DNA of 64,000 nt from positions 1 to 64,000 of the forward strand of contig ONGP01000012.1 of NCBI GenBank assembly GCA_900317405.1, written 5' to 3'. This stretch comes from an uncultured Prevotella sp. (GTDB lineage Bacteria; Bacteroidota; Bacteroidia; Bacteroidales; Bacteroidaceae). A program made the position numbers and the translations under genes. Positions within the stretch are counted from its first letter, which is position 1; every line of letters begins with the position of its first letter. The notes below the pieces were generated by a model that saw nothing but the letters and a program-made list of their open reading frames with translations, was not told the DNA's origin and ran no database searches. Shown piece by piece: positions 1 to 7,079 of this stretch.

Positions 1-174
1 TGCTCTCGCTTCTTGTACTACTTCTGTCTATGTAAATCTTTCAAAGAACTCTTTAATGCCTTTCGGCCTTGACTTCTTTCTCGACTCGGAAACCCAAGTG
101 AACTTGTCTTTCTCTCGCTGATCAAGAAGTTCTTTTTTTGTTTGCTTGTCAGGTGGTGTTCCTGATTTGCGGGT
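1..174 (-). other. rRNA operon leader (16S gene off the left edge)
   Basis: Read on the minus strand this stretch has no usable ORF. It contains GTTCTTTGA (complement of about 42-50), a boxA-like element of the kind found just before 16S genes, followed by sequence resembling the short region preceding Bacteroidota 16S genes. It is preceded by a strong promoter at 175-206. I infer the transcribed leader of an rRNA operon running leftwards out of the window. The 16S gene itself is not visible, so this rests on leader resemblance and promoter strength. Confidence 0.55.
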
Positions 175-206
175 GCAAAGGTACGGTTTTTTTTTGAACT
201 ACCAAA
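175..206 (-). promoter_or_regulatory. Strong Bacteroidota promoter, probably for the rRNA operon
   Basis: On the minus strand a TTTG -33 element (complement of 203-206) is separated by exactly 19 bp from TACCTTTGC (complement of 175-183). This matches the Bacteroidota primary-sigma consensus perfectly. It drives transcription towards position 1. Confidence 0.75.
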
Positions 207-284
207 ACTTTTCGAGAGAAATTTTCAATTTTAATGCATTTTTTAGGTCAGTCTTGATTATCGTCAATTGCAAAAACGCGTACA

Positions 285-306
285 CCTTATTATATATTAT
301 ATAAGG
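285..306. repeat. AT-rich palindrome
   Basis: CCTTAT and ATAAGG arms flank a 10-bp all-AT centre, giving a near-perfect 22-bp palindrome in the spacer between the divergent rRNA and DUF4923 promoters. It may be an operator or only an AT-rich cruciform; there is no T-tract to make it a terminator. Confidence 0.4.
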
Positions 307-314
307 CCAGATAT

Positions 315-408
315 GATATACCTACCATATAGTTTCGATATACCTATGCCCTTAGCACTGTCTTACCTTTGTCTTACTACCGTCTTACCACTGTCTTACC
401 ATGCCCTT
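315..408. repeat. 11-bp-phased short direct repeats
   Basis: GTCTTAC occurs four times at exact 11-bp steps (360, 371, 382, 393). GATATACCTA occurs twice 22 bp apart (315, 337). ATGCCCTT occurs twice 55 bp apart (346, 401). All spacings are multiples of 11, one helical turn. The block lies between the rRNA promoter (minus) and the promoter at 433 (plus). Binding sites for a cooperatively bound protein, or recent slippage, could explain it. Confidence 0.6.
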
Positions 409-432
409 GCTACGTTAATTTCTGATAATTAT

Positions 433-464
433 TTTGTAATTAGATAGATTTACCGTAACTTTGC
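433..464 (+). promoter_or_regulatory. Promoter of the DUF4923-like lipoprotein gene
   Basis: TTTG at 433-436, a 19-bp spacer, then TAACTTTGC at 456-464, a full match to the Bacteroidota promoter consensus. The start codon is 40 bp further on. The phased repeats at 315-408 lie immediately upstream. Confidence 0.75.
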
Positions 465-503
465 AGCATAAAAGAATAATAACCATAAAGAAAAATAGAA
501 CAG

Positions 504-1106
504 ATGAAAAAGGTAATGGTTGGATTAGCCGCCTTAGTTTGCATCGCTATGACAAGTTGCGGCAATATGAGTCAGGTGCTTAGTGCCATGACAAATGGTA
601 CAGGTGTAGTAAATGCTATTAGTAGTGTTATCGGACTAGACAAAGTAAAAGCTCAGAATCTGATTGCAACATGGAGTTATTCCGGCCCTGGTTGCGCATT
701 CACCAGCGAGAATCTGCTTGCAAAGGCCGGCGGTGAAGTAGCAGCCGTCCAGATAGAGGAGAAGCTCCTGCCCTATTACAAGCAAGTTGGAATATCATCA
801 AGCAACACCTTCATTACATTCAACGAAGACGGAACTTTTACATCAAAAATAGCCGGAACACCATTTAGCGGCAAGTACACCTTCGACGAAGCCACTCAAA
901 AAATCACACTTAAGGGGCTGCTGTTATCCGTGAACTGCTATGCGAAGAAAGAGATAAATGGCATCTCAATCCTATTTGAAGCAAAAAAACTGCTTACCGT
1001 CCTCCAAACAATGTCAGCAATGAGCGGTAATAAAGATCTGCAAACTATAGGCGATTTGAGCAAAAATTACGAAGGAGTACGCGTTGGATTCGATATGAAA
1101 CGGTAA
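504..1106 (+). CDS. DUF4923-like lipoprotein of unknown function
   Basis: The 200-residue product begins with a type II signal peptide ending MTSCGN, lipidated at Cys19, so it should be anchored in the outer or inner membrane. The mature part has a glycine-rich stretch and a lipocalin-like pattern (residues about 50-200: IATWSYSGPGCAF, then TFITFNEDGTFTSK and GKYTFDEATQKITL). This matches my memory of the DUF4923 lipoproteins common in Bacteroides and Prevotella, whose role is unknown. It is a single-gene unit with its own consensus promoter. No terminator was seen before argR, so some read-through is possible. Confidence 0.7.
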   Translation: MKKVMVGLAALVCIAMTSCGNMSQVLSAMTNGTGVVNAISSVIGLDKVKAQNLIATWSYSGPGCAFTSENLLAKAGGEVAAVQIEEKLLPYYKQVGISSSNTFITFNEDGTFTSKIAGTPFSGKYTFDEATQKITLKGLLLSVNCYAKKEINGISILFEAKKLLTVLQTMSAMSGNKDLQTIGDLSKNYEGVRVGFDMKR

Positions 1107-1130
1107 TTTTTGCAAATATATGCACAAATA

Positions 1131-1165
1131 TTTGGTCGGTTGCGAAATTTTGTATAATTTTGCAA
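1131..1165 (+). promoter_or_regulatory. argR promoter with overlapping inverted repeat
   Basis: TTTG at 1131-1134, a 20-bp spacer and TAATTTTGC at 1155-1163 form a good Bacteroidota promoter 28 bp before argR. A 10-bp inverted repeat, TTGCGAAATT (1140-1149) and AATTTTGCAA (1156-1165), lies across the spacer and -7 element with one mismatch. An operator at this place would block polymerase, so ArgR autoregulation is a reasonable inference. Confidence 0.65.
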
Positions 1166-1190
1166 CCGATTTCTGAATAAATATACTGAG

Positions 1191-1667
1191 ATGAAAGTAA
1201 AGACAAACAGATTAGAAGCGCTTAGACTGATTATATCAAGTCAGCAGCTAGGAAGCCAGGATGAATTATTGAACGCCTTGCAGAAGGAGGGATTCAAACT
1301 GACTCAAGCCACACTGAGTCGTGACCTGAAGCAGTTGAAGGTTGCCAAAGCCGCCTCAATGAGCGGCAACTATGTGTATGTATTGCCCAACGAGACAATG
1401 TACAAACGAGTTAGTACACCTAACAGCATCCGCGAAATGATGAGAGTGCCAGGCTTTATCAGCATCAACTTCTCGGGCAATATGGGTATCATCAAGACCC
1501 GTCCTGGATATGCCAGTTCGATAGCTTGGAACATAGACAACAGCGATGTACCTGAGATTCTGGGTACTATAGCTGGTGATGACACTATATTCATTGTAAT
1601 TAAAGAAGGCGTAAAACATAAGGATGTGGTAGAAGCACTGAGCGATGTTGTGCCAAACATGAAATAA
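1191..1667 (+). CDS. argR: Arginine repressor ArgR
   Basis: The 158-residue protein has the ArgR layout. The N-terminal winged helix (about 5-70) contains LTQATLSRDLKQLKV, the recognition helix with its Ser-Arg pair. The C-terminal domain (about 80-155) oligomerises and binds arginine, and carries GTIAGDDTIFIV, the conserved GDD-type effector site. With arginine the hexamer normally represses arginine synthesis genes. Here it is the first gene of the arginine-proline run, behind a promoter that has a palindrome over its -7 box. Length and motifs are typical for the family. Confidence 0.95.
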   Translation: MKVKTNRLEALRLIISSQQLGSQDELLNALQKEGFKLTQATLSRDLKQLKVAKAASMSGNYVYVLPNETMYKRVSTPNSIREMMRVPGFISINFSGNMGIIKTRPGYASSIAWNIDNSDVPEILGTIAGDDTIFIVIKEGVKHKDVVEALSDVVPNMK

Positions 1668-1673
1668 GTAAAA

Positions 1674-2285
1674 ATGGAAAAGGAAGAAGAAATTGAAGTC
1701 TTAGTAGCAGGACCGGAGCACGAGAAATACGTAGACACGATTCTCGACACCATCGCCGAAGCAGCGAAGGTGCGTGGTACTGGTATTGCCAAGCGTACCC
1801 ATGAGTACCTGGCCAAGAAGATGATGGAGGCAAAAGCAGTCATCGCCCTTACCAAAGACGGACGATTTGCAGGATTCAGTTACATCGAGACATGGGAGAA
1901 CCAGCAATATGTAACAACCTCCGGACTTATTGTTCACCCCGACTTCAGAGGTCAGCACATAGCCAAGCGCATCAAAGATATGACTTTTACGCTTGCAAGA
2001 ACCCGTTGGCCACACGCCAAAATTTTCTCGCTCACCAGCGGAGCTGCTGTGATGGCTATGAACACAGCGCTAGGCTACCAGCCAGTAACCTTTGCCGACC
2101 TTACCGACGACGAAGCATTCTGGAAAGGTTGCGAGGGATGTTGCAATGTCGATGTACTGCACCGCACAGGTCGCAAATACTGTATTTGCACAGCTATGCT
2201 CTACGACCCAACAGAGCATCTGCCCGCAAAGATCTCCGACGAGGTACTGGAGCGCATCCGTAAGATCGACGAAATTGGAGAATAA
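1674..2285 (+). CDS. GNAT N-acyltransferase (putative glutamate N-acyltransferase)
   Basis: The 203-residue GNAT-fold protein has its acyl-CoA-binding motif A around residues 86-99 (VHPDFRGQHIAKRI). It starts 6 bp after argR and precedes argG. In related genomes this position is annotated as N-acetylglutamate synthase, the first committed step of arginine synthesis. Because argF' downstream is of the succinylornithine type, the true acyl donor may be succinyl-CoA; this is inference. The C-terminal part carries an unusual cysteine group (Cys153, 156, 157, 170, 172) that may bind a metal. It is much shorter than classical ArgA, so the function rests on context. Confidence 0.7.
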   Translation: MEKEEEIEVLVAGPEHEKYVDTILDTIAEAAKVRGTGIAKRTHEYLAKKMMEAKAVIALTKDGRFAGFSYIETWENQQYVTTSGLIVHPDFRGQHIAKRIKDMTFTLARTRWPHAKIFSLTSGAAVMAMNTALGYQPVTFADLTDDEAFWKGCEGCCNVDVLHRTGRKYCICTAMLYDPTEHLPAKISDEVLERIRKIDEIGE

Positions 2286-2317
2286 TAACAAGGTATAAAA
2301 AATAAAGCAATAAAGAT

Positions 2318-3520
2318 ATGGCAAACAAAAAAGTAGTAGTCGCTTTTTCTGGAGGACTCGACACCTCTTATACAGTTATGAAACTCACCCAAGATGGTTG
2401 GGATGTTTATGCAGCTTGTGCCAACACAGGCGGCTTTAGCGACGAGCAGTTGAAGAAAAACGAGGAGAACGCCTTTAAGCTTGGCGCTAAGGCTTATGTC
2501 ACCCTCGATGTAACTCACGAATATTACGAGAAATCGCTAAAATATATGATTTTCGGAAATGTGCTGCGCAACAACTGTTACCCCATTTCTGTATCAAGCG
2601 AACGTATTTTCCAGGCCATCGCCATCGCACGTTATGCAAAGGAGATTGGTGCAGATGCCATCGCACACGGCTCAACAGGTGCTGGAAACGACCAGATCCG
2701 CTTCGACATGACCTTCCTGGTTATGGCTCCTGGTGTAGAGATTATTACCCTGACTCGCGATAAGAAACTTACCCGCAAAGAGGAGGTTGACTATCTGAAC
2801 GAGCATGGATTCTTTGCTGATTTCACTAAGCTTAAGTACTCTTACAACGTAGGTATCTGGGGTACATCTATCTGCGGTGGAGAGCTTCTCGACCCCACAC
2901 AGGGTCTGCCCGAGGAGGCTTACCTGAAGCATGTTACTGCCAAGGAGCAGGAGTCGCTACTGAAGATTCAGTTCAACAAGGGTGAGATTGTAGCCGTAAA
3001 TGATGAAAAGTTCGACGATAAGGTAAAGGCCATCCAGAAGATTGAGGAAATCGGAGCATCTTACGCTATCGGCCGCGATGCCAACGTGGGCGATACCATC
3101 ATAGGTATCAAGGGACGTGTAGGCTTTGAGGCTGCAGCGCCTAAACTGATTATCGAAGCTCACCGTATGTTGGAGAAATCAACCCTTAGCAAGTGGCAGC
3201 AGTATTGGAAGGATCAGGTAGCCAACTGGTACGGTATGTTCCTGCACGAGAGCCAGTATCTTGAGCCTGTTATGCCAGATATCGAAGCAATGCTCACCAG
3301 CAGCCAACGCAATGTAACCGGAACAGCCATTCTGAAGCTCCGTCCATACGGATTCGAGACAGTTGGTATCGACTCTGCCAACGACTTAACAAAGAGCAAG
3401 CTGGGCGAGTATGGCGAAACCCAGACTGGCTGGACAGCCGACGAGGCCAAGGGCTTCATCAAGGTTAGTTCTACCCCACTTCGTGTTTACTACGGTATTC
3501 ACAAGGATGAGAAGAGATAA
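2318..3520 (+). CDS. argG: Argininosuccinate synthase
   Basis: This enzyme condenses citrulline and aspartate with ATP to give argininosuccinate, the penultimate arginine step. The 400-residue protein opens with the N-type ATP pyrophosphatase P-loop FSGGLDTSYTV (about residues 9-19) and has AHGSTGAGNDQIRFD in the middle, the conserved citrulline/aspartate-binding region. The length is normal. It lies within the arg cluster, 32 bp after the GNAT gene. There is no separate promoter, so transcription probably comes from the argR promoter. Confidence 0.97.
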   Translation: MANKKVVVAFSGGLDTSYTVMKLTQDGWDVYAACANTGGFSDEQLKKNEENAFKLGAKAYVTLDVTHEYYEKSLKYMIFGNVLRNNCYPISVSSERIFQAIAIARYAKEIGADAIAHGSTGAGNDQIRFDMTFLVMAPGVEIITLTRDKKLTRKEEVDYLNEHGFFADFTKLKYSYNVGIWGTSICGGELLDPTQGLPEEAYLKHVTAKEQESLLKIQFNKGEIVAVNDEKFDDKVKAIQKIEEIGASYAIGRDANVGDTIIGIKGRVGFEAAAPKLIIEAHRMLEKSTLSKWQQYWKDQVANWYGMFLHESQYLEPVMPDIEAMLTSSQRNVTGTAILKLRPYGFETVGIDSANDLTKSKLGEYGETQTGWTADEAKGFIKVSSTPLRVYYGIHKDEKR

Positions 3521-3552
3521 TATCTACAACGAACTACAGGAATATCACGACT

Positions 3553-4518
3553 ATGATAAAAGTTGGAATACTAGGTGCGGCAGGCTATACAGGCGGAGAG
3601 CTAATCCGACTGTTGCTGAACCATCCTGAGGCAGAGATTGTGTTTGCCAACTCTGAGAGTAACGCAGGCAATCTTGTCAGCGATGTTCACGAAGGTCTGA
3701 TTGGCGATACCGAGCTGAAGTTTACCGACGAGATGCCCTTTGATAAGGTTGATGTGGTGTTCTTCTGCTTTGGCCACGGCAAGAGCGAGGCATTCCTTAA
3801 GGAGCACACCATCCCTGCCAACGTAAAGATCATCGACTTGGCACAGGACTTCCGCATACAGGGCGATCACGACTATGTATATGGTCTGCCTGAGATCAAC
3901 AAAGAGGAAATCATGAAGGCCCAGCACTTGGCTAATCCCGGATGCTTTGCAACCTGCATTCAGGTAGCCTTGCTGCCTGCAGCATATCTGAACTTACTGA
4001 AAGAGGATGTAGCTGTTAATGCCATAACAGGTTCTACAGGTGCCGGTCAAAAGCCAGGTGCCACAACCCACTTCTCATGGCGCAACAATAATCTAAGCAT
4101 CTACAAGCCCTTCCAGCATCAGCACATTGCCGAGATTCGTCAGAGTCTGAAGCAGGTTCAGGGCTATCTCGACTCCGACATCGACTTCATCCCCTATCGC
4201 GGCGACTTTGCCCGCGGCATCTTCTGTACAGCAGTCATCAAGACCCCTGCACCTGTTGAGGATGTAATCGAGGCATACAAGGACTTCTATAAGGATGCAG
4301 CCTTTACCCACTACAGCGACAAGTCGATAGACCTGAAGCAGGTAGTGAACACCAACAAGGCACTGGTACATGTAGAGAAATACGGCAACAAGTTGCTCGT
4401 AACCTCTGCTATCGACAACCTGCTGAAGGGAGCTGTTGGTCAGGCTGTACAAAACATGAATATCATGTTCGGCATCGACGAGACCGCCGGACTGAAACTT
4501 AAAGCATCAGCTTTCTAA
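3553..4518 (+). CDS. argC: N-acyl-gamma-glutamyl-phosphate reductase
   Basis: ArgC reduces N-acylglutamyl phosphate with NADPH to the semialdehyde. The Rossmann motif GAAGYTGGELIRLL stands at residues 8-21, and the catalytic cysteine is Cys131 in NPGCFATCIQ. The 321-residue length fits the family. It is the third enzyme of the arginine pathway and sits between argG and argD. In organisms with succinylornithine carbamoyltransferase the natural acyl group may be succinyl; the sequence alone cannot decide. Confidence 0.96.
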   Translation: MIKVGILGAAGYTGGELIRLLLNHPEAEIVFANSESNAGNLVSDVHEGLIGDTELKFTDEMPFDKVDVVFFCFGHGKSEAFLKEHTIPANVKIIDLAQDFRIQGDHDYVYGLPEINKEEIMKAQHLANPGCFATCIQVALLPAAYLNLLKEDVAVNAITGSTGAGQKPGATTHFSWRNNNLSIYKPFQHQHIAEIRQSLKQVQGYLDSDIDFIPYRGDFARGIFCTAVIKTPAPVEDVIEAYKDFYKDAAFTHYSDKSIDLKQVVNTNKALVHVEKYGNKLLVTSAIDNLLKGAVGQAVQNMNIMFGIDETAGLKLKASAF

Positions 4519-4541
4519 CAATTAAAAGAAAGGAAACGCAT

Positions 4542-5681
4542 ATGAAACTATTCGACGTTTATCCATTGTTCGATGTTAACATCGTAAAAGGAAAGGGTTG
4601 TAAAGTATGGGACGATAAAGGTCAGGAGTATCTCGACCTCTACGGTGGACATGCTGTTATCAGCATCGGCCACTCTCATCCCCATTATATTAGTAAGGTA
4701 ACCGAGCAGCTGCAGAACTTAGGTTTCTACTCTAATTCTGTTATCAACAAACTGCAGGTTGAGTTGGCCGAACGTCTTGGCAAGATTTCTGGCTACGACG
4801 ATTATCAGCTGTTTCTGATTAATTCGGGAGCCGAGGCCAACGAGAATGCGCTGAAGCTTGCTTCGTTTAAGACAGGCAACACTCGTGTACTATCTTGCGA
4901 GAAAGCATTCCACGGACGTACCAGTCTGGCTGTCGAGGTGACCAACAATCCAAAGATTGTAGCCCCCATCAATGACAATCACCACGTGCGTTTCCTGCCT
5001 CTCAACGATCTCGAGCCATGGGTTCGTGAACTGTCAAAGGGCGGCGTAGCTGCTGTTATCCTGGAGTGCATTCAGGGTGTAGGCGGTATACAGATGGCCA
5101 CACCAGAGTTTGCTCAGGGCTTGGCATACGCTTGTAAGCGATATGGTGCCGTACTTATCTGCGACGAGATTCAGTGCGGATATGGACGTAGCGGTAAGTT
5201 CTTTGCTCACCAGTGGTTGGGCATCAAGCCAGATATCATCACCGTTGCCAAGGGCATCGCAAACGGATTCCCTATGGGCGGCGTGCTTATCTCGCCTGAG
5301 TTCGAGCCAGTATACGGCCAGTTGGGCACCACCTTCGGCGGTAACCACCTGGCTTGTGCAGCAGCACTGGCTACACTCGATGTTTTCGAGGACGAGGGAT
5401 TGGTTGAGAATGCCCGCGAGGTAGGCGACTACCTGATGGAGGGCATCCGCAATATCGGTAGTTCACACATCAAGGAAGTTCGCGGTCGCGGACTCATGAT
5501 AGGTATCGAACTCGACATGCCACATGCCATGGTTCGTAAGCCGCTCATCAAGCATGAGCACTGTTTCACCGGCTGTGCCGGCCAAAACATTCTGCGCTTG
5601 CTGCCACCATTGTGTCTGACCAAGGCCGAGGCCGATGACTTTATCGAAAGACTTATTAGAGTAAAACCAGAAGAATTATGA
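4542..5681 (+). CDS. argD: N-acylornithine aminotransferase (class III, PLP)
   Basis: This PLP-dependent class III aminotransferase converts the N-acylglutamate semialdehyde to N-acylornithine using glutamate. The 379-residue protein has LINSGAEANENALKLA (cofactor phosphate region), LICDEIQCGYGRSGKFFA (the Asp that contacts the PLP ring nitrogen), and the Schiff-base lysine near residue 236 in TVAKGIANGFPMGG. Its stop overlaps the proC start by 4 bp, so the two are translationally coupled. It could also serve succinylated substrates. Confidence 0.95.
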   Translation: MKLFDVYPLFDVNIVKGKGCKVWDDKGQEYLDLYGGHAVISIGHSHPHYISKVTEQLQNLGFYSNSVINKLQVELAERLGKISGYDDYQLFLINSGAEANENALKLASFKTGNTRVLSCEKAFHGRTSLAVEVTNNPKIVAPINDNHHVRFLPLNDLEPWVRELSKGGVAAVILECIQGVGGIQMATPEFAQGLAYACKRYGAVLICDEIQCGYGRSGKFFAHQWLGIKPDIITVAKGIANGFPMGGVLISPEFEPVYGQLGTTFGGNHLACAAALATLDVFEDEGLVENAREVGDYLMEGIRNIGSSHIKEVRGRGLMIGIELDMPHAMVRKPLIKHEHCFTGCAGQNILRLLPPLCLTKAEADDFIERLIRVKPEEL

Positions 5682-6457
5682 AAATTTCAGTAATAGGTGC
5701 AGGTGCCATGGGCGGCGCCACTGTCGAGGGCCTCATCAAGGGTCAACAGTTCAAGAACGAGGATATCACCGTCAGCGACCCTTCGCAGGCTGTGGTTGAC
5801 AAGTTTGCCAAGATGGGCGTCAGCGTAACTACCGACAACAAGTTGGCAGCCGATACTGCCGACATCGTTTGTGTAGTAGTAAAACCTTGGTTGGTAGAGC
5901 GCGTGCTCACAGATATCAAGCCTGAACTCAATCCCAATAAGCAGATTCTGATTGTGATTGCCGCAGGCGTTTCGTCAGAGAGCATCAAGACATGGTTGGG
6001 CGAGAATTGTCCCCCACTCTTCCTGGTCATTCCAAACATCGCAATAGCCGAGATGGCATCGATGACATTCATCGCACCATGCGGAGCTACACAGCAGCAG
6101 ACACAGCTGGTACAAGGCATTTTCGACGAGATGGGCACCAGCCTCATCACCGACGAGCAGCACCTGGCATCAGGCACCACTCTGGCCAGTTGCGGTATCG
6201 CCTATGCCATGCGCTATATCCGTGCAGCTGCCGAAGGTGGTGTAGAACTCGGATTCAAGGCCGACGATGCCAAGAAGATTGTGATGCAGACCATGAAGGG
6301 AGCCGTAGAACTGCTCGAAGCCAGCGGACTGCACCCCGAAGCCGCCATCGACCTGGTAACCACCCCAGGCGGAGTAACCATCAAGGGACTCAATGAGATG
6401 GAGCACGCAGGCTTCACTTCAGCCGTCATCCGCGGTCTAAAAGCAGGATTAAAATAA
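5678..6457 (+). CDS. proC: Pyrroline-5-carboxylate reductase
   Basis: ProC carries out the last step of proline synthesis, NAD(P)H reduction of pyrroline-5-carboxylate. The 259-residue protein starts with the dinucleotide-binding motif GAGAMGGATVEGLIKG and ends with the conserved VTTPGGVTIKGLNEM segment. It overlaps argD by ATGA. Together with proB and proA further down, this puts the complete proline pathway in the same run as the arginine genes. Confidence 0.95.
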   Translation: MKISVIGAGAMGGATVEGLIKGQQFKNEDITVSDPSQAVVDKFAKMGVSVTTDNKLAADTADIVCVVVKPWLVERVLTDIKPELNPNKQILIVIAAGVSSESIKTWLGENCPPLFLVIPNIAIAEMASMTFIAPCGATQQQTQLVQGIFDEMGTSLITDEQHLASGTTLASCGIAYAMRYIRAAAEGGVELGFKADDAKKIVMQTMKGAVELLEASGLHPEAAIDLVTTPGGVTIKGLNEMEHAGFTSAVIRGLKAGLK

Positions 6458-6487
6458 TCATAGATAAACGATAGAATAATAAATATA

Positions 6488-7045
6488 ATGGACGAGCAAT
6501 TAAAGCAAATAGGCGAGCGCCTTCGCGGACTACGCGATGTGCTCGACATTCCAGTTAGCGAGATGGCCGAAACTATCGGCATCGACCCAGAGAAGTATGA
6601 GAAGATTGAGGCAGGAGAGTTGGATATCACCATCTCAAACCTGATGAAGATAGCCCATAAGTATGGTGTATCAACCGAAGAGCTGATCTTTGCCGAAGCA
6701 CCACACATGAAGTCATATTACGTGACTCGCAAAGGTCAGGGTATGAGCATCGAGCGCACAAAGGCATATAAGTACCAGTCGCTGGTGGGCGGTTTCGTTA
6801 ACCACCATGCCGATGTATTCATTGTAACCGTAGAGCCTAAACCAGGCGCACGTACCATCTACAAGAATACCCACCCGGGACAGGAGTTCAACATGGTACT
6901 CGAGGGTAAGATGGAGCTCTTCATCGGTGGCAAGACCATCATCCTTGAAGAGGGCGACAGCATTTACTTCGACTCATCAAAGCCCCATGGCATGCTGGCC
7001 GTAGGCGACAAACCCGTAAAGTTCCTTGCATTTACAGTCGAATAA
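6488..7045 (+). CDS. XRE-family regulator with C-terminal cupin domain
   Basis: The 185-residue protein joins an XRE helix-turn-helix (about 7-63, with LDIPVSEMAETIGIDPEKYEKIE) to a cupin_2 domain (about 110-183, with HPGQEFNMVLEGKMELFIGG and SSKPHGMLAVG). Such HTH-cupin proteins sense small metabolites and often control an adjacent catabolic or ligase gene. The neighbour here is the acyl-CoA ligase, 34 bp downstream across an octamer array, so that gene is the likely target. The sequence does not show the effector. Confidence 0.9.
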   Translation: MDEQLKQIGERLRGLRDVLDIPVSEMAETIGIDPEKYEKIEAGELDITISNLMKIAHKYGVSTEELIFAEAPHMKSYYVTRKGQGMSIERTKAYKYQSLVGGFVNHHADVFIVTVEPKPGARTIYKNTHPGQEFNMVLEGKMELFIGGKTIILEEGDSIYFDSSKPHGMLAVGDKPVKFLAFTVE

Positions 7046-7046
7046 A

Positions 7047-7078
7047 ATTGAAGAATTGAAAGATTGAAGAATTGAATT
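7047..7078 (+). repeat. Four-copy 8-bp tandem repeat between operon genes
   Basis: The spacer between the cupin regulator and the ligase is almost wholly four units of ATTGAAGA or a close variant, in exact 8-bp register, beginning one base after the stop codon. A nearly identical array (30 of 32 bases) lies at 41979-42010. Each unit carries purine-rich GAAG/AAAG and a TTG. Confidence 0.85.
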
Positions 7079-7079
7079 T

